The notes under the pieces were generated by a model that saw only the letters and a list, made by a program, of their open reading frames with translations, had not been told where the DNA came from and did not search any database. A program made the position numbers and the translations under genes. From Sipunculus nudus (lineage: Eukaryota; Annelida; Sipuncula; Golfingiida; Sipunculidae): DNA of 64,000 nt. This document shows, piece after piece, positions 11,633-21,448 of the stretch (its first letter is position 1; each line of letters begins with the position of its first letter). The stretch spans positions 45,951,327 through 46,015,326 of the forward strand of contig CM049308.1 of NCBI GenBank assembly GCA_026874595.1. The letters are read 5' to 3'.

Positions 11633-13920
11633 GATGGTATTTTCACGTAATATATTTCACCCTATCTAGAGCTATGTTTTGTGAAAATTATTTATATTAA
11701 CATGGGGATGGTATGGGAAGGGGTAAATTTTTAAAATATGCAATGTAAAGAGGATATATTGAGGCATCTTAAACGAAAGATTATGAAGATTTTCTGTTCC
11801 ACAACTATACTCCTACATGTATTGGAACAATGTATTCAAACTTCAGGTTGTTGGGCTTTAATATTTATATTTCTATAACATTACGGTATAAATTGGAAAG
11901 TCCAAATATTCAAAAGTTCGTAACATGTTAATGTCAATGATGAAATGCGCGTCTATACATTTATAACTTGCAAATTGTCACTACTAGTATTTAAATGTAG
12001 TAATCGTTGTAAAATAATTGATATGTTAAAGTCTTATGACAATCTTTGCATTTCACCGAATTTTGTGATCTGAGAGCGCACATGCAGACTCGGACAGCAC
12101 AGTGCGTGAGTCTGAGTATCAGCCGAGGAGCCGTGAGATTTTTCACGGTCGATCCCACCCCGAGCTGAGCTCTGTGGGGAGACCGTGTATGACTCACACG
12201 GTACTGCGATGGGGGGGGGGGGGATGGGGATTCCTCGGTGTTATGCTTGCGCCCTCTATGGATGCACCACTGAATAATAAATATGGTATAATAAACCCTA
12301 ATACGGCATTAAAAATATAGTTATAAATTACCATGTCATTCAATAAAAACAGTAATATATTTTCCATACGTTGAACAAATATGAAAATTCAATATATCCC
12401 AGTAGGTCATCACTGGAAAAAACATACATGTATCAAATACAAAACGAAATGTCCTTCAATATGTTAGAGTTCTACGATATTTAAAAAAAAGGTAAAATAT
12501 ATCTTAGAAAAGGGATACAACAGTCCAGGTAATATATAACATACTAATACATGTGTGATTATAAAATCTTATCGATTTGTATATTTAAGCAAATCATTTT
12601 TTTTTAAACTAAAATCAATTCTTTTTCAAGTTTTAACTCTTTCTTTCAAACTTTTTCAATCTTGATATTTATATATTAAAATTCACTCCTGATGTTTCAA
12701 CATCAGATTTCAACTTCAAATAAATGGATATTTAATAATATTTTAAAGTATATTTGCAACTGATTTCACTCTCATACGTTATAATATGTGCATGATAAGG
12801 GCATGTAAACAGAATGTGCTCCCTTCAACTTCAGATTACTGTATACGATTACAAGGATCTCGATAAGAAATTACAATTTTGAATGTAAAATCTTTAATAA
12901 ATAACCATATAGAATCTTTATCGACACGTAAGACATCTGGGGCTTCAAGTAAAAGTCTGTCTAGAGGTGACCTGGTGTCTTAAAGATGCTACGGGATATA
13001 GGCATTTTTATTGAACCTGTTGCTCATCTTTATGATTCATTCCTTTAAATTCCACATAAAAATGATGACACCATGCAATAATGGAACCAAACCGGATTGA
13101 TGAATCAAGTTAGATATTTACCGCTAAGATAAATATTTCAATTACAAATATTAATTATTCCCATTCTACTTTTGCTGTATAGTAATTTTTTATCTTTATA
13201 TAAAAATATATGCATCTGAATATTCCGTGTATACTCACTATTTTTATTTGATTCTTATATTTTTATGCTCAGAAACAAAATTAACCGGACTATAATCGGA
13301 ATTCTCGATACAGAAGTACCGTGCGCTTTCGGACCCCCTTCTCTCCGGACTTAATAGTTGCTGGTATCAGGTTCTATAAATAAACAGAATTTTTTATATC
13401 TATAACATTTGCTCTGTAACAATTTATTTTTAAACATTTAATGAACTTTTTTTTGCTATGCAAAATGTTTTGTTTGATGTTTTATTGATTTTTTAGTTGA
13501 CGTATTTTACAAATATATATATATATAAAGTATATAAATGTTTGGGTCCTGTGGTTTTGCAAATTTTCAGAACATTAATTTGATGAATATTGTGCCTAAC
13601 TGCATAAAAAATATCGATTATATATTGAATCGTTCTGCAAAAACAGAAACTATTGTTTTTTATATGATTGTAAAATGTTACAATCGGGATCATATCTATT
13701 TACACATGCATTGTGTATTTTTTTCTGTCAAGGTTTTGTTAATGTTTGTGGTTATTTTTAATTTTGCAGGATACGTCTGATGAAATCAGTAGCAAACAAA
13801 TTTTTGTAAAGCATCATGTATATTATGCTATTTTGGCAAAATTTCAAAACATGAATTGAAACAGGTTCCATTTACAGCAGGTACATATATAGGGGAAAAT
13901 ATCACATTGCAATGTGATTA

Positions 13921-13924
<4 letters not shown>

Positions 13925-13965
<41 letters not shown>

Positions 13966-13984
13966 CATATATATATATATATAA
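13925..13984. repeat. (AT)n microsatellite
   Basis: A run of alternating AT with one acatacat interruption, again inside the 3.6-kb inverted-repeat segment. No function can be read from it. Confidence 0.95.
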
Positions 13985-14424
13985 ATGTGTGCAACCTGAC
14001 CATGAAATGTAAAATATAATTTGGCATAAAAAGTATTACATAATAGATAAGAGTTTAAGAGATTCATAATCATGATTAAATTGTTTGGTCAATGGAAGAG
14101 GAAAAGGTTTTTCAATTGATACATGATAAATAAAATATTTTGTTCGAAACACCCTTGTTAAAACATTTACTGGACGTTTTGTGGTTCTGTCAAATTATCT
14201 GTTTAAGTCTCTATGATATTATCAGGGTAATTTTTAAAATATTATCAAATTTTTATTTTTTTTTCATGTTTCCACAAACAAAAAATATGGTAATAGCGAA
14301 AATATTGATGAGTAATTATATAATCTTGTTTTACAAAATGAAATAAAATATCAATATAATATATTATAAAAACAGCATAATTAATGTTTCAAAACAGAGT
14401 TTATGATAAATATGTGTTATTTAA

Positions 14425-14720
14425 GAAACTGAAAATGCTTGACACGTTTGCTGACGACATGATGACCAGTGCATTAGCTATTACTGGCTAGTTTTACACA
14501 TGTTATTTGGACCATAACCGGGCATTACCGAGCAAGAAATAGTCTATAACTTCAGATGGATAACTTTGATTTTTTACATAATGATAGAAAAGACCTTATT
14601 CTATCAATAAAAATAAAATGGTACTTTCTATTGATGTAGTATCATTTTAATTATGCTTCGAACATTGCTTTAATTAAAAAAATCCTTGTTTCCGACTTCG
14701 GACTTCCGAGTTTTACACAT
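14425..14720 (-). repeat. Right arm of long inverted repeat
   Basis: Inverted partner of 11111-11436. Its outer end reads gacttccgagttttacacat on the plus strand. An ETS-like CGGAAGT word occurs again just outside it at about 14742. Confidence 0.65.
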
Positions 14721-14906
14721 AGCCGTTTGGAAATCCCCTACCGGAAGTTATGATTCTCCCGCTGACAGACGTGGAGACGAGTTTTTCGAGTAAAACATGC
14801 CTCGGTATTAAAAACTGCTGCACGAATACACGTAAGTAAACCGTGGATGTAATAATTATTATTTTCCCCAACATAATAACGTTACTTTTTGTCTTAACTC
14901 AGGAAA

Positions 14907-15050
14907 ATGGCAGTTCGAGAAGTAGATGAAAATGAAAAAGTAGTGTCAGAAATGGTGTGCACATCTGCACATACTAGAATTGATGCGAACCCAATAGCTT
15001 GTACTGTCACCCCATCGTCTCCGTTCATCCAAAATCGACGTTTGGGGTGA
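14907..15050 (+). CDS. Possible 47-codon coding exon, unidentified
   Basis: An ATG-initiated frame runs to TGA at 15048-15050, encoding a protein that begins MAVREVDENEKVV. Four bases upstream is a plausible splice acceptor (cttaactcag, ending at 14903). About 70 bases further upstream is a plausible donor (acacGTAAGT near 14831), so a small intron between a CpG-containing leader and this exon is possible. I recognise no family. Composition is less AT-rich than the flanks. It could be a chance ORF or part of a larger gene truncated by element insertion. Confidence 0.25.
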   Translation: MAVREVDENEKVVSEMVCTSAHTRIDANPIACTVTPSSPFIQNRRLG

Positions 15051-15262
15051 CAAGCTGTCGCTAGGGGGGGGGGCACATCCAAACCAAGAATAATATGATT
15101 TGTGCTAAACGTCTCAGGCGAACTGGTATCTGGATATTGCTACCTGGCTTCGGGATATTGCTTCCTCCAGTGTTGGAGTTTGAAGGACAGAATGTATCAT
15201 GTAATTTCGTTGACGGACGGGGGGGGGGAGACTCGTCAGTTCTTGAATATGGTTTACGTACC

Positions 15263-15569
15263 CTCCTATGGCTTCATGAAAGTCGTCTTCATCTTCACTG
15301 CTAGCTGCCGATAAGGAAATACCGCTCTTTCTTCTGCGAGGCCAATCATGCTCCTCAACCTTTTCCTCCAGACTCTGTCTCAGGAGATCCACATCTCTCT
15401 TCAGCGTCTCCAGTGTGACGGCCAAGTTAGCCAAATCAGTGTTAAAGTTGCGAAAAAGGCGCTGGTACATGATACAGGCACCGGATCCAATGAGAATACC
15501 AGTTCCCAATGCCGCTAAAAGTTTAACATGGTCTCGAATTATGGCGTTAAAATTCATCCCAACATTCAC
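15263..15569 (-). CDS. Possible first exon of an RMDN/FAM82-like protein
   Basis: The ATG at 15569 opens a frame starting MNVGMNFNAIIRDHVKLL. Residues about 17-39 are hydrophobic (LLAALGTGILIGSGACIMY), a single transmembrane anchor. Residues about 43-75 are heptad-like with Leu and charged residues (coiled coil). A basic then Ser/acidic stretch follows (RRRKSG, SEDEDDFHEA). Anchor, coiled coil and a RRRK-SS-EDE linker is the N-terminal layout of RMDN2/RMDN3 (regulator of microtubule dynamics; RMDN3 is a mitochondrial outer-membrane, ER-contact protein). A donor-like AGG|GTACGT lies at 15262-15257, so I end the exon at 15263 although the frame stays open to 15114. The TPR-like C-terminal domain would be in exons to the left and I do not see it. 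The family call is from layout only. Confidence 0.4.
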
Positions 15570-16493
15570 GAAGTGGTATCAAGGCAACCCACCCCGCACT
15601 CCCGAAATGTTTATCAACAACGGGAGGGCAGCGATCTGCAGTATAAAACGCTGATCAGCGCGCTGATCAACGCATAGGTTTAGTACACACAAATACGCTG
15701 ATCAGCTCCGTTTGGGCCAGACAGAAACATGGATGGGGTAAAATTACGGAGGGGCATAGGGAAATTGAACAAGTTGTTGAAAGCTCTCATAACTTTAAAT
15801 AGTACAGCTTCTAGAAATAAACCGAATATCATAACTTGATGTCAGTATATAATTAATATTAAATGATGGAAAATTGTAAAAAAAAAAAAAAAAAAAAAAA
15901 TTAGGAAGTGCTTATTTCCAACTCCCCCAGGGAGATAAAGATAAAGTTTACTTATTTGATTCCACAGTCATACCTTTGAAATTGTTTTGGATAAAATCAG
16001 CTAGTGTAGGGATAAATTAATAAAGTTGTGAAACAGAGTGTATCGTCCTGTGCAACTGTCTAGGCTTTACCTGTACACTTAGCCAAGACCTGACACCACT
16101 AGTCTGGGCAAATGGAGACACAGACTCTACTGTGACTGGCCCTACTGATGAGATGCTAACAATCAACTGATGAGGATGGAGCCAGGAAACAAGTGTTGTC
16201 AAAACATTCTTGCCCTATTTGGGCTACTTAAAGCTTGTACCCATGCCTAATATATAAACCTATACAATTATGAAACAAACTAATAGACAAAATGTGACTA
16301 TTTGCAGAAAAATATACAGTTATATGTCTTTAAAAATCTGGCCAGAACTTTGAATGTAAGTAAACTGCAAGTTTTACTCAAGTGAATCATATATGTCTAA
16401 AATTATGTTTAACAATTATATTTACAGTAACAATTTCACTTTGAAATGCATTTCAATGTGAAAACTTCAACCTTTTTAAGTGCACACACGTAA

Positions 16494-16535
<42 letters not shown>

Positions 16536-16673
16536 TATAATGCACACTTGCTGAAAATCTTTGAACAAGAACTAATATATAACTGAAATAGACTGAAAAA
16601 CATTTTGGTGACTTTTTTTCCAGAACACCAACTGCAGGGAGTGGAAATAAGCATCCCTTATTACCATCGGAAT
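15570..16673. other. Noncoding interval with inverted terminal motif
   Basis: It contains the palindrome cluster, a 23-base A run (15878-15900), an (AT)n run with GA repeats (16494-16534), and an inverted pair: gtgcttatttccaactccc at 15907-15925 against gggagtggaaataagcatcc at 16637-16656. The pair brackets about 750 bp without ORFs and may be the ends of a small non-autonomous element. The open frames at 16017-16202 and 16436-16654 on the minus strand show no motif. Confidence 0.45.
15641..15709. promoter_or_regulatory. Repeated GCTGATCA palindromes upstream of the RMDN-like exon
   Basis: CGCTGATCAGCG (15649-15660) is a perfect 12-bp palindrome. It is followed directly by CGCTGATCAACG (15661-15672) and again by CGCTGATCAGCT (15697-15708). 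The cluster lies 80-140 bp upstream of the minus-strand ATG and next to a plus-strand gtataaaac. It may be a promoter element cluster; no factor is assigned. Confidence 0.3.
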
Positions 16674-16802
16674 TGTTGTATTAGTTGTATTAATTGTAGG
16701 ACACACAGACTTGACGATAACATGAAGATAACAACGCACTGTCAGCTACACATGGTTTTTACTACCCTATATGGCTTATATGAATACTACGGTAATAGAA
16801 CA
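16674..16802 (-). repeat. 3' LTR of the Mag-like element (129 bp)
   Basis: On the minus strand it starts TGTTCTATTACC right after the purine tract aatgaggggga and ends TACAACA, giving TG...CA termini. The last ~45 bp (from the gttatcg region through gtgtgtcctacaattaatac to tacaaca) match the remnant at 21359-21402. Confidence 0.75.
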
Positions 16803-16813
16803 TCCCCCTCATT
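16803..16813 (-). other. Polypurine tract of the Mag-like element
   Basis: The minus strand reads aatgaggggga immediately before the LTR's TG, the position where plus-strand DNA synthesis is primed in LTR retroelements. Confidence 0.65.
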
Positions 16814-16942
16814 AAAAAAATGAAGTAATGTGGGTACTATTCTTGTCAGCAGTTACAAATATCTAATAAAATATTGCCATGCACTAATGGGACTATAAAT
16901 GATAACATATAATACCAAAAAATGATAAATAAATAATGCATG

Positions 16943-16944
<2 letters not shown>

Positions 16945-16990
<46 letters not shown>
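16945..16990. repeat. (AT)n microsatellite
   Basis: Alternating AT lying between the 3' LTR and the pol stop codon of the Mag-like element, so it expanded inside the 3' untranslated part of the element. Confidence 0.9.
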
Positions 16991-17043
16991 TGTTAAGATC
17001 GATACACGAGTCCATGATTAAAGTTCTAGGTATATATATATAT

Positions 17044-19038
17044 CTATTCTTGGGTATCAAGTAATATGTATTTATAACTGAACATTACTGTTAACATTTG
17101 TTCAATCAGGCGTTCAGGTGGTTTGATTACTTGGCCAAAACGAGTAGTGTTACTTGGTTTCTCTCGTGTTTGGGGAGAATCAGGTCTCGAGATGGTGCCG
17201 GTGCCTGATGGAATAATTGAGGTATTCATTGGTTTGAAAGGCTCTTGGAAAGTTGGCGTCAAGTTAGAAACAGTCGCTGGCGTTGAACGTGTTGTAAAGT
17301 TTAGTTTCTGTGTTCTCTCTTCAGAGAACGTAACTGATCTCGGTCTAATTAGTACTCTGTTTCGTCTCAAGTGCCTTCCTGTTGTACTACACTTTATTGT
17401 GTATGAACGAGGTTCAGGCCCAATGCCTATGACCTCTCCTGGTGACCATGTTCGTTTGGCGACGTCCTGATAGAAAACTGGTTGGTTCATACTAAGGTCT
17501 GATAAATCAGAGCTGGTTTGGTTGTATCTGTTGGCAGATTTGCCTTGCATGTCTGCCATATTTACTTTGTATTCGTCGGTCACGGATGCTTTCGTGTGTA
17601 TGGGCATGTTGCACTGGATTTGTCGTTTGAACAGGATTTCTGCAGGTGATGGCATCTGCGGACCTAGTGGAGTAGTGCGATAAACAAAGATTGCATAATC
17701 TGTATTTTGAGGCGTTTTCGTAATCAATGATTTGATGGTTCTGATCATTCTTTCTATGAAGCCGTGCGACTTTGGATGTAATGGCGAACTGGTGATGTGA
17801 CTGATGCCATATTTCTGAACCATTGTTTTATACTGCTTTCCAATGAACTGAGGTCCGTTATCCGATATGATGGTGTTGGGGATTCCGAAGAGTGAGAAAG
17901 CTTTATTTATCAACTCGGTGATTGTTTTACTGATTGTATCTTTGTCCAACCTTTCCACAAGGGAGAATCTTGAATGGTAATCGGCGATTATGAGGTAATC
18001 TCTACCGTTTAGCGTGAACAGGTCCGTCCCCAGCGTATGCGAGGGTATGTTTGGCACATCTGGAATAATTTGCTCTGGTGGCTGTTTTGATTGAGATGCC
18101 TGGTGCTCTTGGCAAGGCGCACATAGTGATGTGATTTGTTCGATATCTTTGTTGATCCCAGGCCAGTAAATGCTGGACTTTTCTCTTTGCTGGCACCTGG
18201 TGATGCCCTGATAACCTTCATGTATGTTTTCTAGGTATTGTTGCCTGAGTGCCTTTGGTATTATGATTTGTGTGCCTTTGAGGATCAGGCCTTCCTCTAT
18301 GCTAAGTTCGTCTCGAAAAGGCCAAAAATCTCTAACAAGCTGTGAAGCGTCTTTGCGTTTCTCCGGGAAACCATTTATAATGTACTTCATTAGTACATTC
18401 AGTTGTTCATCATTTCTTGTGACCTCTCGAAGCTCAATCAATCTTGGTTGGCTGAACTGCACAAAACACACTTGAAGATTCAGATTTATTTCCGTATCCT
18501 TTGGAAATCTTGACAAACTGTCAGGTAGTAACATTTGTTTTCCAGGTATGTATTTTATGTCAAAGTCGTACTTCTGCAAGCGAAGTAGCATTCTTTGCAG
18601 TCGAGCTTGAGCAGCAGTTAGATTTTTCTTTGATATCATCTCTAGAGGACGGTGGTCAGATTGTATTACAAATGGCTTTCCGTAGACGTATGTGTGGAAT
18701 CTTTCTGCACCAAATACACACGCTAGGAGTACGCGCTCAGTGTTAGCATATCTTTTCTCTATCTCAGAGAGTCTCTTTGACGCGTACGCTATTGGGCGTC
18801 CATCTTGGGTAAGAGCTGCGCCCAAATCTTCTTGACTAGCATCCACTTGTAATACTGTTGGTTTGTTTGGGTCAAAATAGGCAAGGGTGCCTGCGCTGCA
18901 AATCAGGTTTTTGATTCGATCAAAAGCTGTCTCATGTTCTGGGTGCCATTTATATTCAATTTCCTTCTGCAGGAGTTGGCGAAGTTGTGCAGTGTGCTTG
19001 CTCAAGTGTGGCACATAAGGAGCCAGGTATGTTACCAT
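17044..19038 (-). pseudogene. Mag-like pol: RT end, RNase H and integrase (664 codons)
   Basis: A long uninterrupted frame continuing the RT after a TAG at 19053-19051, so the apparent start is internal. RNase H catalytic residues are present: D66 (QVDAS), E101, D128 (SDHRPL) and D173 (PDSLSR). Integrase follows: the N-terminal zinc-binding site has H273 and C306/C309, but the second His of H-x3-H is Tyr (HEGYQG). The catalytic triad is intact at D339, D393 and E429, with D-x35-E spacing. The C-terminus has RRNRVLIRP and a Pro/Ser/Thr-rich tail. The role would be removing RNA from the RNA/DNA hybrid and inserting the cDNA. Confidence 0.9.
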
Positions 19039-19053
19039 ACCAAGAAAAGACTA

Positions 19054-19674
19054 CAGCTCAGTGACATTATCTGGTGCTTTCAGGTCTTTAATTGCTTACA
19101 CTTTAGCTGGATCCGGGCGTACACCATCTTTGCTAAATATGTTGCCAAAGAAAGGAATTTCGTCTGCTTTGGTGATACATTTGTTTGGATTGAAGACGAG
19201 TCCTCTCTCTCTTGCACGTTTCATTAGACCGTGTATGTTGCGGTCGTGCTCCTTTTCATCAGCATCGAATACTGTAATGTCGTCTGCTATCGAGACGACC
19301 CCGGGTAGTCCTTCAAGGATTTGATCCATCGCCTTCTGGAACACGTCTTGTCTAGTCTTTAAGCCAAAAGGTAGCCGTTTGAAGCAAAATCTGCCAAACG
19401 GGCTGTTAAAGGGAGTCAACAGTTGACTAGCTGGATCGAGCTGTACACACCAGTATCCTGACTCAGCGTCGAGTTTGCTGAAGACTTTTGCGTTGGAGAA
19501 ACGATGAGTCAGCTCTTCTAGTGTTGTTGTGTGATGCTGAGCTCTTTTTAGGGCTTCGTTTATGTGTTTGGGGTCGAGGCAGATGTGCAAGTTGGGAGCC
19601 CAAAGATAACTGGGCCTGTGGTTTCTGCCACATAGAAGATAGTATCCTGCCATGTCGTTCTTTGGTACTGACAT
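19054..19674 (-). pseudogene. Mag-like reverse transcriptase, N-terminally deleted
   Basis: Same frame as the downstream RNase H-integrase, broken by TAA at 19098-19096 and TAG at 19053-19051. It shows HICLDPKHINEAL, FSKLDAESGYW (first catalytic Asp, residue 69), LPFGLK, and IADDI in place of the usual Y/F-x-DD, followed by a GNIFSKDGVRPDP block. The usual ~130-150 residues between protease and the ICLDP motif are absent: the protease C-terminal motif IFGLPTC (another frame) is directly followed by ICLDPK, so an internal deletion fused them. Confidence 0.85.
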
Positions 19675-19843
19675 GGAATATTGATCGTTCCATACTGCCG
19701 AATAGCAGTGCCATTATATGCTATCAGTTCGACATCAGAAGGTTGCGTGTTTGTAGGCAAGCCTTGTTTGTTTATAAAAGTGGGGTATATGGCTTTAAAG
19801 GTCCTCAGGGGTATAATGTTCCTTGTGCCCCTGTATCCGCTTA
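19560..19843 (-). pseudogene. Mag-like aspartic protease, frameshifted
   Basis: ADTGA (the aspartic protease active site) lies directly after the TAA at 19843-19841 in the gag frame. One shift later the rest follows in another frame as RNIIPLRTF, VELIAYNG and GPVIFGLPTC, the usual retropepsin landmarks. The domain would cleave Gag-Pol. Confidence 0.8.
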
Positions 19844-20938
19844 ACCCTGAAGGTTAGTTTGCCTGCCTGGGTATGGCTGTATCTGAATTGTTGCATATGC
19901 CTCTGTTTCTTGTATGTCTGTGTAACTACTGTCGATTTTCACAGAGACAGTGTTGAATGTGAGGCTTTCAAAGTGTGCAGGAAGCTGATTGTAAGGTTCT
20001 GTGACGTCAACACTGTTGACTGTTCGGTCCCCGTTTCTGCTGTTATGCCGGATTCTGCGTTTTGGTGACCTAGAGCGTCTGTCTTGGCCGCTTGGTTTCT
20101 CATTCATATCGTTCCTGTTCCTGGACTGTCCCCGCCGTGAATTGCGGCAAACTTTGCCCCAGTGGCCAATTTTGCCACACCGGTTACATTTTTGGTCTTT
20201 GGCAGGACAGTCGTCTCTCCTGTGTCTGGGACCACCACAGAAGTAACAAGCATTGAACTGCGATTGTACTCGCCGCCAGGTAGTGTGTTTTTGGATAGCT
20301 CCAACTGTTGCAGTGTTTTCAAACTGCCGTAAATGTGTCTGGGTGGCTTCATATGTCCTGGTTATGTCAAGTGCCTTATCCAGTGTGAGTTAGTTCGCAT
20401 CATGACCAAGAAGTTGTTTACGGACGGGGCCATGGGCGAGCCCTTGGATGATCTGATCTATTAGATTGCCCTCCATGGCTGCCTGTGTATCAAATTTGCA
20501 TCTTTGTGCTTGCATTTTTAATCTGGTAATGAAGCTGTCAATTGGTTCATTCGGTTGTTGTTTCATGTCCCTTAACTGGAACCGTGATAGGCGGAAGTTT
20601 GATTTCGGCTCAAAATAAGTTTGAAAAGCAGCCCAAACGTCACTGGGTGTTTCCTTCTGTGTCTCAGACAAATAAGTCCAGTTGTCAAATATTTCTACTG
20701 CCTGTGGGCCCATCCACAGCAGGATGTAATTAACGATCTCACGACCGTTTTTTGAGGCAAAGGTTGGTGTTGAGAGCATTAACTCACAATACCGACGGAA
20801 TCCTTTGAACTGCTGTGGTAGCTCATTGGCCTCCCAGTTGAAACTTGGAGGTTTAATACCAGCCAGATCATTAACACACACACATAAGTAGCACTTGTTG
20901 AATCTCTGGATGCCATATTTCAGGCCTTGATTGTCCAT
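19841..20938 (-). pseudogene. Mag-like gag with two zinc knuckles, one in-frame stop
   Basis: A single frame from the ATG at 20938 to TAA at 19843-19841, interrupted by TAG at 20392-20390. The N-terminal part carries a capsid-like region (FDNWTYLSE, VWAAFQTYFEPKSN, FRLSRFQLRDMKQ, DSFITRLK). Beyond the stop come two CCHC knuckles, CYFCGGPRHRRDDC and CNRCGKIGHWGKVC, both C-x2-C-x4-H-x4-C, then a basic tail. Gag would assemble particles and bind the element RNA. Confidence 0.9.
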
Positions 20939-21340
20939 ACAGGCTGTAGCAAAGAAAGTATATTCACAGTGATGCTAAACGATTCACTTTGTCTGGCCCG
21001 AAATACAGCGTTCGTTATGGCGGGGTTTTATTGTATCAGTATAAGACATTGAGAACAAAGAAAGTTAATACTCGCCAGTTTCCGCCGTTCTTGCGTTTGT
21101 ATCACCTGTGTTTGTAATGTTAAATGCTTCCTTACGTTGGTAGCAAACATTCCTGGCTAGCATAACGGGCGGCAATGCTGGTGACTGTCCTGTAAGCGGC
21201 AGTCTGTTTTGGCCTTGTAAAAAGACAAAAGTTCAGCGTGCGGCCTCCTGCGTGGCTGTCTGCTCGTTTTTTACAGCGAAAAAACAACCGTGTTTGGTCC
21301 ACCAGTCCCGCAATTAAAGTACAGGAGGTTCGTTAGATCA

Positions 21341-21358
21341 CGCACTGCGCTGCCACCA
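21341..21358 (-). other. Primer-binding site of the Mag-like element
   Basis: The minus strand reads TGGTGGCAGCGCAGTGCG immediately after the LTR end ...TACAACA. The leading TGG complements a tRNA CCA end. I do not assign the tRNA. Confidence 0.65.
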
Positions 21359-21402
21359 TGTTGTATTTGTTGTATTAATTGTAGGACACACAGACGATAA
21401 CG
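21359..21402 (-). repeat. Remnant of the 5' LTR of the Mag-like element
   Basis: Matches the final ~45 bp of the 3' LTR, with one short deletion (cgtcaagtctg in the 3' copy, cgtctg here). Homology stops at 21402; the remaining ~80 bp of LTR are absent. Confidence 0.75.
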
Positions 21403-21411
21403 ATAAGCATT

Positions 21412-21448
21412 CCTTATTTCCACACCCCCCGGGGGAGTGGAAATAAGG
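21412..21448. repeat. Strong hairpin abutting the retroelement
   Basis: CCTTATTTCCAC (21412-21423) pairs perfectly with GTGGAAATAAGG (21437-21448). Between them CCCCC and GGGGG can also pair. The same ccttatttcca-cyccc motif occurs at 15907 and inverted at 16637, flanking the other side of the retroelement. Confidence 0.75.

Larger units (their letters stand above)
11111..14720. mobile_element. 3.6-kb segment with ~300-bp imperfect terminal inverted repeats
   Basis: The sequence from 11111 to 11436 reappears inverted at 14720 to 14425. Matching landmarks in order on the left arm and the reverse-complemented right arm: atgtaaactTGGAAGTC / gtaaaactCGGAAGTC; ccggaaaccaagga / cggaaacaagga; gatagaataagatct / gatagaataaggtct; tatcattctgt / tatcattatgt; agttatccat (both); gcactggt (both); caatgcagtttc / agcattttcagtttc. 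Interior 11437-14424 is AT-rich and noncoding, with (AT)n arrays at about 11568-11632 and 13925-13984. No transposase frame is visible, so a non-autonomous or decayed DNA transposon is the best reading. Confidence 0.6.
16674..21402 (-). mobile_element. Mag-like Ty3 LTR retrotransposon, 5'-LTR truncated, defective
   Basis: Read on the minus strand: a partial 5' LTR (21402-21359), primer-binding site (21358-21341), gag, protease, RT, RNase H, integrase, polypurine tract (16813-16803) and a complete 3' LTR (16802-16674). The domain order is the usual Ty3 order with integrase last. Very short LTRs are typical of Mag-clade elements, and the two-knuckle gag agrees, so I call it Mag-like. Stops in gag and RT, a frameshift in protease and a protease-RT deletion make it inactive. 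A palindromic motif abuts the truncated 5' end. No target-site duplication can be read because the 5' LTR start is missing. Confidence 0.85.

Noticed and set aside
13538-13780. Open frame inside the 3.6-kb inverted-repeat segment as a transposase fragment
   Set aside because: It shows no DDE, helix-turn-helix or zinc-finger motif and is typical of AT-rich chance ORFs.
14790-14835. Start of a THAP-type zinc-finger gene (MPRY... with a Cys pair)
   Set aside because: The frame stops after four codons, and only a one-base shift gives Cys residues; too short to support.
17123-20246. Plus-strand open frames across the Mag-like element
   Set aside because: They are antisense shadows of gag and pol; the minus-strand frames carry the recognisable catalytic motifs.
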